Source: Pseudomonadota bacterium
Lineage (GTDB): Bacteria; Pseudomonadota; Gammaproteobacteria; UBA5335
DNA: 12,021 nucleotides
NCBI GenBank assembly: GCA_002862965.1
Contig: PKCW01000271.1
Location: forward strand, 1-12,021
Direction: 5' to 3'
The position numbers and the translations under genes are program-made. The notes under the pieces were generated by a model that worked only from the letters and a program-made list of their open reading frames with translations, was not told the DNA's origin and searched no databases. Below are positions 1 to 5,641 of this stretch, one piece after another (position 1 is the stretch's first letter; each line of letters starts with the position of its first letter).

Positions 1-65
1 TGGTGGACAGCCTCAAGCCGCCGCAGGCTGGCGCCTGATCCGGGACGCCCGCTGCCCGCCGCTCT

Positions 66-1247
66 TCAGCCGCGGGCCGCTCCGCCCGCCCGGTGCCAAC
101 GCTCGAATCCGGCCGCCAGATCGGCAATGAGATCCGCCGGCTCCTCGAGGCCCGCATGGATGCGCAGCCAGGGGCCGGCCGCCGTCCACGGCGTGGCCGT
201 GCGCGAGTGTTCGGGATGCACCGGCAGCAGCAGGCTCTCAAAGCCGCCCCAGCTGTAGCCCAGGCCGAACAGCCGCAGGCCGTCGACGAACGCAGCCAGC
301 GCCTCGGGCGTGCACGGCGCCAGCGCGAGGGCAAACAGCCCGCTGGCGCCGCGAAAATCCCGCCGCCACAGGGCATGGTCCGGATCCTGCGGCCAGGCGG
401 GGTAGCGCACACGCCGCACCTCCGGGCGCGCGCTTAGCCAGTCGATGAGGGTGAGCGCCGTCGCCTGATGTCGCGCCAGCCGCACCGCCAGCGTCCGCAA
501 CCCGCGCAGGCCGAGCGCGCATTCCTCGCTGCCGGCACAGTGTCCCAGCGCCACCGCGGTCTTCTTGATGCGCTCGTAATGCGCCGCCGCGACGTTGATG
601 ACGCCCAGCATGGCGTCGGCATGGCCCTCCACATACTTGGTGGCCGCATGGATGGACACGTCGACGCCGTGGTCGAAGGCCTTGAAATACAGCGGCGTGG
701 CCCAGGTGTTGTCGAGCGCCACAGGAATCCCGCGCGCGTGCGCCACCTGGCAGATGGCAGGCAGGTCCTGCACCTCGAAAGTGAGCGAGCCGGGTGATTC
801 GGTGAAGATCAAGCGGGTTTCGGGGCGGATCAGTGCGGCGATGTCCGTGCCCAGCGCCGGTGAATAGTAAGTCGTGCTCACCCCCAGGCGCGCCAAAAAA
901 CCGTCGCAGAAAAGCCGCGTCGGCCCATAGACGGTATCGACCATGAGCAGATGATCGCCCGGGGTCAAAAAGGCCAGCAGCGTCGTGGTGATCGCCGCCA
1001 GTCCGGACTCGACGGCCACTGCCCGATGGGCACCCTCCAGCGCCGCCATGGCCTCTTCCAGCGCGAAGGTCGTCGGGGTGCCGAAGCGGCCGTAGTAGGT
1101 GCCTGTGAAAGGCTGGCGCGAGGCGGCTTCCAGCGCAGCCAGGCTGGGAAAGAGCACGGTGGAGGCGCGATAGACCGGCGGATTGACCACGCCGTCGAAG
1201 CGCTCGGGGTCGCGCCCGAGATGGGCCAGGGCGGTTTCGTCATGCAC
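66..1247 (-). CDS. metC: Cystathionine beta-lyase (PLP-dependent, MetC family)
   Basis: This 393-residue protein should cleave cystathionine to homocysteine, pyruvate and ammonia in the cytoplasm, the penultimate step of methionine synthesis by trans-sulfuration. It has the normal length for the Cys/Met-metabolism PLP enzymes. Visible family signatures are YGR at residues 52-54 (phosphate contacts from the partner subunit), Tyr107 (ring stacking), Asp179 in ALDNTW (pyridine nitrogen) and Lys204 in ATKYVEGHAD (Schiff base). The ATKY-GHAD wording is closer to beta-lyase than to gamma-synthase or gamma-lyase, but the reaction type is inferred from similarity. The start is GTG, with GGAG six to seven bases upstream; an overlapping ATG in another frame gives no sensible protein. 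It is the last gene of the operon, 24 bp after the membrane-protein stop, and is functionally unlike its neighbours. Confidence 0.9.
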   Translation of the reverse strand: MHDETALAHLGRDPERFDGVVNPPVYRASTVLFPSLAALEAASRQPFTGTYYGRFGTPTTFALEEAMAALEGAHRAVAVESGLAAITTTLLAFLTPGDHLLMVDTVYGPTRLFCDGFLARLGVSTTYYSPALGTDIAALIRPETRLIFTESPGSLTFEVQDLPAICQVAHARGIPVALDNTWATPLYFKAFDHGVDVSIHAATKYVEGHADAMLGVINVAAAHYERIKKTAVALGHCAGSEECALGLRGLRTLAVRLARHQATALTLIDWLSARPEVRRVRYPAWPQDPDHALWRRDFRGASGLFALALAPCTPEALAAFVDGLRLFGLGYSWGGFESLLLPVHPEHSRTATPWTAAGPWLRIHAGLEEPADLIADLAAGFERWHRAGGAARG

Positions 1248-1271
1248 AGCCGTTCTCCGGGGCCGGGGCGG

Positions 1272-2270
1272 TCACGGACCGTCGCCGACCCGCCGCTGCA
1301 GATTGCGGATGCCCCGGCGACCGATCAGCAGCAACAGCACCGGGGCTCCCGCCAGAAGATGCCAGTAATAGGTGGAAAAACGCCAGAGCAGGATCGCGGT
1401 CGCCAGTTGCGGCGCGGCCACATAGGGCGCCAGCAGGGCCGTCGACCCGAGTTCCGCCACACCCGCCCCGCCCGGCAGCAGGCCGATCTGCCCGGCGCTC
1501 AGCGCCACCATCTGCACCAGAAACACCGTCGCCCAGGCCAAGGGGACGTTCAGGCCCCAGAGCACGACATAGAGCACGCTGTAGCGGGTGATCCATTGCA
1601 GGGCGCAGACGCCATAGATCGCCGCCAAGCGGGGTTTCGGGATCGCCAGCAGGTCGTGGACCCGACGCCGGAACAGCAACGCAAAACGGCCGATGCGCCG
1701 CCGCGCCGTCGGCGCCACACCGGTCAGATCACCCAGCGCTTCACCCCAGCGCAGGATGCGCCGGAAACGCAGCAGCGCCAGCGCCGACAGCGCCAGCAAG
1801 GCGAGCAGCACCGCGACCGCAGCCATCGCCCCGGCCTCCAGCCCCGGCGGCCACAGCGGACACCACCACACCACCAGCGGGATCAGCACGATGAAGAAGG
1901 TGAGATCGACGAATTGATCCATGGTGTAGAGCGCCGCGCCGTCCGCGCCGCGCAGCCCGTGCCGGCCCAGCAGGGTCGCGTAGGCCACCGGCCCCGCCAG
2001 TCCCAGCGGCGTTGCGTTCACCACGCACTCGGTCGCCATCACCGTTGCGAGCGCCTCGCGCTGACCGAGTCGCGCGCGCCCCGCAGCCATCAGCCGCAGC
2101 CGCAATGCGCTGAAATTCCAGGCGATCAGCGCCAGAAGCGGCCCCAGCACAAACAGCGGCCAGGGCACCTGGTGCAGCAGGCGCAGCGCCTCGCTGCCGC
2201 CGTACCAGAGCGGCACCGCCAGACCGGCCAGAACTGCGAACCCGAGCAAAATCCAGGGGTGATGCCGCAA
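1272..2270 (-). CDS. UPF0104/YbhN-like multi-pass membrane protein (flippase-like, LPG synthase TM-region family)
   Basis: This 332-residue integral inner-membrane protein belongs to the family named after the transmembrane part of lysylphosphatidylglycerol synthase (YbhN, AglD, UPF0104). Hydrophobic segments are visible near residues 7-23, 37-55, 119-139, 146-167, 215-238, 245-262 and 304-317. Conserved family features are the NATPLGLAGP loop (85-94) and LLPGGAGVAE (264-273). The soluble aminoacyl-transferase domain of MprF is absent, so lipid lysinylation is unlikely; homologues are suspected lipid or glycolipid transporters, which is not proven. The frame stays open far upstream, but that part overlaps the DUF2334 gene and does not look like protein. 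I chose a TTG start at 2270 because GGAGGA lies six bases before it, 14 bp after the upstream stop, and the first membrane segment follows at once. Confidence 0.82.
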   Translation of the reverse strand: MRHHPWILLGFAVLAGLAVPLWYGGSEALRLLHQVPWPLFVLGPLLALIAWNFSALRLRLMAAGRARLGQREALATVMATECVVNATPLGLAGPVAYATLLGRHGLRGADGAALYTMDQFVDLTFFIVLIPLVVWWCPLWPPGLEAGAMAAVAVLLALLALSALALLRFRRILRWGEALGDLTGVAPTARRRIGRFALLFRRRVHDLLAIPKPRLAAIYGVCALQWITRYSVLYVVLWGLNVPLAWATVFLVQMVALSAGQIGLLPGGAGVAELGSTALLAPYVAAPQLATAILLWRFSTYYWHLLAGAPVLLLLIGRRGIRNLQRRVGDGP

Positions 2271-2276
2271 CGATGC

Positions 2277-2282
2277 TCCTCC
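2277..2282 (-). promoter_or_regulatory. Ribosome binding site deciding a TTG start
   Basis: On the minus strand GGAGGA is followed by six bases and then TTG at 2270. It overlaps no good alternative and places the start just downstream of the DUF2334 stop codon (2285-2287), which fits translational coupling. Confidence 0.65.
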
Positions 2283-2284
2283 GC

Positions 2285-3076
2285 TCAGGGCCAGCGCGCC
2301 ATCCAGGCCCCCTTGGTCAAGATTTCCCGGTCCCGCATCAGCCGGTCGATGGCCTGCATCCACCAGCGCGCCACGGCCGGATGCGCCAGATCGGCCGGAT
2401 GGATGTCGAGTCTGATCGCCGGGCTGCTGCGACTCCGCCACAGGGTCCATTCGTTGCGCAGCCGCGACAGCACGCGCCGCGAACGGCTGCGCACGCTCCA
2501 GACCAGACTCACCTGGCGCTGGACCTGCCAGTCCGGCAGCCGGTACAGGCAGCGTCGTCCGGCAGCATAGCGCATCGGCAACATCGGCAAGGCCTGCCGC
2601 GTACCGCGACTCATCAGCCAGGCCGGGGCGACGAAGCCTTCGGTCTTGAGCCCGACCTCGGCGAGGTCCTGCAAGCCGCGGGCGACCCGTGCCAGTGCCC
2701 GCGGCGCGCTCAAGGCGGCAAACTCGCCCTCGCGCGCCGTGTAGAGGCGGCGCACGACCCACTGCAACGGCGAGCGCCCGAGCGGCTCCCGGTCCAGATG
2801 CTGCACGCCATGGAACACGATCTCATCCCCCCGCGCGCGGCGCGCGTGCAGCGTGGCGACGAACTCGGGGTGCTCACGCAGATGCCCCCCGCCGTGATAG
2901 TCGGTGACGACCAGCAGCGAGCTCGCGATGGCGTAACGGTCCAGTGCCTCGAGCAGCGTTGCATAGCGCGCCCAGGTCTGCGGCGCGACATCATGCAGCA
3001 CCACCATCAGCACCTTGCTGGAGGTGCGCGTATCCATCGGAACCGATGGCGGAACGGATGCCGACAAGCTGTTCAT
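2285..3076 (-). CDS. DUF2334 polysaccharide deacetylase-like protein
   Basis: This 263-residue protein has the NodB-type metal-dependent deacetylase fold of the DUF2334 group. Signatures are LHDVAP (27-32, the metal/catalytic Asp29), HGVQH (89-93, the two metal histidines spaced HxxxH), GFVAPAW (147-153) and RLDIHPAD (222-229, the late catalytic His226). All expected motifs are intact and there is no signal peptide, so it probably acts on a cytoplasmic-side substrate. The substrate is unknown; next to a GT4 glycosyltransferase and a flippase-like protein, an N-acetyl sugar on a lipid carrier is plausible, which is inference. The ATG at 3076 overlaps the glycosyltransferase by 86 bp and has a weak AGG upstream; an internal ATG at 3037 (residue 14) is also possible and has no better site. 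Confidence 0.85.
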   Translation of the reverse strand: MNSLSASVPPSVPMDTRTSSKVLMVVLHDVAPQTWARYATLLEALDRYAIASSLLVVTDYHGGGHLREHPEFVATLHARRARGDEIVFHGVQHLDREPLGRSPLQWVVRRLYTAREGEFAALSAPRALARVARGLQDLAEVGLKTEGFVAPAWLMSRGTRQALPMLPMRYAAGRRCLYRLPDWQVQRQVSLVWSVRSRSRRVLSRLRNEWTLWRSRSSPAIRLDIHPADLAHPAVARWWMQAIDRLMRDREILTKGAWMARWP

Positions 3077-4145
3077 AGGTCTGCCTGAGTTGGTTCATCT
3101 GTATCGTCCAGTCCCAGCGGACCTGCGCCCAGTGCCGGGCCTGTGCCCCCATGGCGTCCCGATCCTGCTCGAAGAGATCGCGTACCGCTGCCGCCATGGC
3201 ATCCGGCGTCGGCGTCCCGGCTACCAGACCGGTCCCGGGCGTGACCAGTTCCGGCAACGCGCCCCGCGCGCTGACCACGACCGGTGTCCCGCTCGCCATC
3301 GCCTCGAGTACCACCAGCCCGAAGGTCTCGCAATCACCCGCGTGAACGAAGGCATCGGCGCTGGCCAAGAGCCGCGACAGGGCGGCGCCACGTACATAGC
3401 GCGAGCGGACCGTGACGTTCGACTGACGCACTGCCGGCATGCCGGGACCGACCAGCAAGAGGTGATAGCCTGCGCCGAGCCGGCCGAACGCCTCGGCCAG
3501 CACCGACAGATTCTTTTCCGGTGCGGCCCGGCCCACGAAGAGCGCCAGGCGCGTCGCAGGCGGCAGGCCGAGACGCTGTTTGAGTGCAGCCCGCTCGGCG
3601 TGGCGCGGATGGAAGGTCTCGCAGTCCACCCCCAGGCCCTGCGGCTGAAGCCGCTCGATCCCCGCCTCCGCGAGCCGCTGCAGCACATAGCGGCTGGGCA
3701 CCAACACGCGATCGAATCGGCCGTAGAAATCGTGCACGTAGCGGCGCGCGGCCGCCCGCAGCGGCGCGCCGCCGCAGCGCCCCGCCAGCGACACGAGATC
3801 CGAATGGTAGAACGCCACCACCGGTACGCCGAGACGCTGGCCGGCATCGAGCGCCGCCCAGCCCGGCACCCCGGGGTCGCCGGCCTCGATCAGATCGGGA
3901 CGGGCCGCCTCGAGCGCCCCGATCCAGCCCCGTTGCCGCCAGGGAAAGCGGTAGCCACGGCTGAATGGCAGGGGACCGGCGGCCACATAGCGAACCGAAC
4001 TCTGGTGACGGGTGCGCCGCGCCGGCACGATCAGCGTGTGTCGCCAGCCCGGCAACACCCCCAGCATGCGCCGCTTGATCTCGAGGTATCGGCGCACCCC
4101 GCCGCTGTCCGGGGCATAGAAAAACGTGACGTCCGCCAGATGCAC
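2991..4145 (-). CDS. Family 4 glycosyltransferase (GT-B fold)
   Basis: This 384-residue cytoplasmic retaining glycosyltransferase would move a sugar from a nucleotide donor to a lipid or glycan acceptor. The N-terminal acceptor domain starts with VHLADVTFFYAPDSGG, whose glycine pair (15-16) is the usual GT-B loop. The C-terminal donor domain shows FVGR (203-206), PEKN (209-212) and the EX7E motif (Glu273 and Glu281). Length is normal for GT4. The frame is open to 4592, but a GTG at 4145 with GAGGAGG six bases upstream fits the family N-terminus; an ATG at 4199 is adjacent to AGG with no spacer and would add an unconserved Ala/Arg-rich tail. It is the first gene of the operon. Its last 86 bp overlap the DUF2334 reading frame. 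Donor and acceptor cannot be named. Confidence 0.9.
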   Translation of the reverse strand: MHLADVTFFYAPDSGGVRRYLEIKRRMLGVLPGWRHTLIVPARRTRHQSSVRYVAAGPLPFSRGYRFPWRQRGWIGALEAARPDLIEAGDPGVPGWAALDAGQRLGVPVVAFYHSDLVSLAGRCGGAPLRAAARRYVHDFYGRFDRVLVPSRYVLQRLAEAGIERLQPQGLGVDCETFHPRHAERAALKQRLGLPPATRLALFVGRAAPEKNLSVLAEAFGRLGAGYHLLLVGPGMPAVRQSNVTVRSRYVRGAALSRLLASADAFVHAGDCETFGLVVLEAMASGTPVVVSARGALPELVTPGTGLVAGTPTPDAMAAAVRDLFEQDRDAMGAQARHWAQVRWDWTIQMNQLRQTYEQLVGIRSAIGSDGYAHLQQGADGGAA

Positions 4146-4151
4146 CCGGCG

Positions 4152-4158
4152 CCTCCTC
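4152..4158 (-). promoter_or_regulatory. Strong ribosome binding site deciding the GTG start of the glycosyltransferase
   Basis: GAGGAGG on the minus strand, six bases before GTG at 4145. It is the best match to the anti-Shine-Dalgarno near this gene and rules in favour of the short N-terminus. Confidence 0.75.
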
Positions 4159-4276
4159 GCGGCAGCCGCCTCCCGGCCGGAGGCTGTACAGCGGGTCATC
4201 CTAGGCCGCCCGCATTGCAGAACGACGACAGCGCTCCCCGCCGGCCTGCGGCCGTGCCCGACGCCCGATGATCGCG

Positions 4277-4355
4277 GCCTGCAGGCTCCGGCCGGCGCGC
4301 CGGCCCCGGGCGCCCGGCGTGTCACCTGCCGGCAGCGTCCTGACCGTCCGGACGG
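4277..4355. repeat. Cluster of five perfect palindromes
   Basis: Five non-overlapping perfect palindromes lie within 79 bp. They are GCCTGCAGGC (4277-4286), GGCCGGCGCGCCGGCC (4290-4305), CCGGGCGCCCGG (4306-4317, abutting the previous one), CTGCCGGCAG (4326-4335) and CCGTCCGGACGG (4344-4355). Their cores differ, so they are not copies of one operator. Possible roles are cruciform or hairpin-forming DNA, a REP-like remnant, or the structured leader of either divergent transcript. Confidence 0.7.
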
Positions 4356-4525
4356 CCAAACCGGGACTTGAGCGCCCCCGACGCCCCGGCGATGAGCACG
4401 ACGTGGCGACGCCGTTCGAGCGTCACTGACTGCATTGGCCGCCATCGGCAGCGGCTTGCGCGCACCGCTCGGGTCCGCGCTGCGCTCTTGCCGCCGCACT
4501 GGGGGCCGTATTCCGCTCGGCGCTG

Positions 4526-4553
4526 GGAACCTAGGCAGACGGCAAGAGTCTTC
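4526..4553 (+). promoter_or_regulatory. Candidate ECF/RpoE-like promoter for DUF3008-ku-ligD
   Basis: GGAACCT, 15 bases, then GTCTTC. Against the RpoE-type consensus GGAACTT-N15-GTCTAA or GTCTGA this matches six of seven -35 bases and the first four -10 bases with exact spacing. Transcription would start near 4560, leaving a leader of about 20 bases that carries the DUF3008 ribosome site (GGAG at 4572-4575). The TTGACA at 4556-4561 is too close to the gene to be its -35. Confidence 0.5.
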
Positions 4554-4582
4554 AGTTGACAAGCTGCAACCGGAGACGAGCA

Positions 4583-4768
4583 ATGCCCGCAAAGTCGAAA
4601 GCCCAACAGAAGGCCGCCGGAGCGGCCTTGTCCGCCAAGCGCGGCGCTACCCGCAAAACCTCGCTGCAGGGGGCCGCACGCCAGATGCACGACTCCATGA
4701 CCGAGCGCCAGCTCGAGGAACTCGCCGCCACATCACGCAAGGGCAAACCCGAACACAGCGCCGATTGA
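4583..4768 (+). CDS. Small DUF3008 family protein
   Basis: A 61-residue basic, soluble protein starting MPAKSKAQQKAAGAALSAKR and ending in KGKPEHSAD, the recognisable pattern of the DUF3008 family, which has no assigned function. There is no membrane segment or signal peptide. The N-terminal half is rich in Lys, Arg and Ala, while the middle (MTERQLEELA) looks helical. The ATG at 4583 was preferred over an in-frame ATG at 4556 because GGAG sits seven bases upstream and family members begin MPAKSK. It is the first gene after an ECF-like promoter and 27 bp before ku, so it is probably co-transcribed with the end-joining genes; whether it takes part in repair is unknown. Confidence 0.82.
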   Translation: MPAKSKAQQKAAGAALSAKRGATRKTSLQGAARQMHDSMTERQLEELAATSRKGKPEHSAD

Positions 4769-4795
4769 CGCTGGCGGGACTGAGCGGAGCGCCCC

Positions 4796-5635
4796 ATGGC
4801 CAGTCGAGCGTATTGGCGCGGACACATGAAACTGTCGCTGGTCTCAATCGCCGTCGAGCTGCACGGTGCGACCCAATCCGAGTCCCGACTGGATCTGCAT
4901 CAGATCCACAGACCCTCGGGCAAGCGCATCCGCTACCAGAAAACCGTTCCCGGCCTGGGCCCGGTGGCGAACGAGGACATCGTCAAGGGTCTCGAGATTG
5001 ACAAGGATCGTTACGTACTCATCGAACCGGAAGAACTCGATGCCCTGCGCCTCGAAAGCCGGCAAACCATCAATCTCGTACAATTCGTCGACTACTGCGA
5101 GATCGATCCGCGCTATTTCGACAAGCCCTACTACGTCGTGCCCGGTCCGGGTGCGGTTGCTGCCGAAGGCTACACGGTCATCCGCGACGCGCTGCGCGAC
5201 ATCCGGCGCATCGGTCTGGGTCAGATGGCCGTGCGCGGCCGTGACTATATCGTCGCAATCAAGCCTTGCGGGGCCGGCTTGCTGCTCGAGACCTTGCGCT
5301 ACAGGGAGGAACTGCGCCAGAGCGACCGGCTCTTCGAACAAATCCCGTGTGTGGCGCCGGACGCCGAGACGCTTGACCTTGCCCGGGAGCTGATCGAGCG
5401 CAAGAGCGCACCCTTCGACGCCGCCGCGTTCAAATCGCAATACGTCTCGGCCTTGCGCGAGATGATCGACGAAAAACGCGAGCGCGGCGCCGTATCGGCC
5501 GCACCTGACGAAGCGGCGGGCGAAGGCAAGGTCATCGACCTCATGGCGGCCCTCAAGAAGAGCCTCGCCAGAGACAAGGCGCCGACCATCAAGCCCAAGC
5601 GCGCCACCCGCGCACGCAAACGCGCCGGGGGCTGA
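4796..5635 (+). CDS. ku: Ku, DNA end-binding protein of bacterial NHEJ
   Basis: This 279-residue protein forms the homodimeric ring that threads onto double-strand break ends and recruits LigD. The Ku core starts at ASRAYWRGHMKLSLVSI and runs through the family sequence KGLEIDKDRYVLIEPEELDAL (64-84), split here as KGLEIDKD and EPEELDAL, then IDPRYFDKPYYVVP (103-116) and the C-terminal LigD-interacting region (about 195-235). From about residue 253 the tail is rich in Lys and Arg, the basic extension that in other bacterial Ku proteins adds DNA binding. Length is typical. The ATG at 4796 has GGAG six bases upstream. It is 27 bp after DUF3008 and only 6 bp before ligD, so the three genes form one operon. 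Confidence 0.97.
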   Translation: MASRAYWRGHMKLSLVSIAVELHGATQSESRLDLHQIHRPSGKRIRYQKTVPGLGPVANEDIVKGLEIDKDRYVLIEPEELDALRLESRQTINLVQFVDYCEIDPRYFDKPYYVVPGPGAVAAEGYTVIRDALRDIRRIGLGQMAVRGRDYIVAIKPCGAGLLLETLRYREELRQSDRLFEQIPCVAPDAETLDLARELIERKSAPFDAAAFKSQYVSALREMIDEKRERGAVSAAPDEAAGEGKVIDLMAALKKSLARDKAPTIKPKRATRARKRAGG

Positions 5636-5641
5636 GCCCTT

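Larger units (their letters stand above)
4146..4582. other. 437-bp divergent intergenic region
   Basis: This region separates the minus-strand glycosyltransferase operon from the plus-strand DUF3008-ku-ligD operon. It is very GC-rich, so long frames are open on both strands, but none gives protein-like sequence or joins a recognisable domain. It contains the glycosyltransferase ribosome site at the left, a run of five perfect palindromes (4277-4355), and an ECF-like promoter at the right edge (4526-4553). I see no tRNA or transposon end. Confidence 0.6.

Noticed and set aside
1..65. Possible C-terminus of a plus-strand gene (VDSLKPPQAGA then TGA at 36-38)
   Set aside because: Only 11 codons are visible and nothing identifies them as coding, so I did not list a gene. 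The short repeat CAGCCT/AGGCTG (8-13, 25-30) is not convincing as a terminator.
951..2570. 539-codon open frame on the plus strand
   Set aside because: It is antisense to metC and the membrane-protein gene, is dominated by Arg, Gln, Pro and His, and has no domain. It is a GC-rich shadow of the real genes.
2271..2762. N-terminal extension of the UPF0104 membrane protein to 496 residues
   Set aside because: The extra 164 codons overlap the DUF2334 gene and are Arg/Ala/Gly-rich without membrane segments, while a TTG with a clear ribosome site sits exactly where the family sequence begins.
4322..4450. Minus-strand reading with RRRHVVLIAGASGA, resembling the start of an SDR
   Set aside because: It ends after 37 codons from its last Met, has no continuation in any frame and lacks a full TGxxxGxG motif. 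This is most likely chance in GC-rich intergenic DNA.
4556..4561. TTGACA as a sigma-70 -35 box
   Set aside because: It is only 22 bases before the DUF3008 start, so no -10 can follow upstream of the gene; the ECF-like element fits better.
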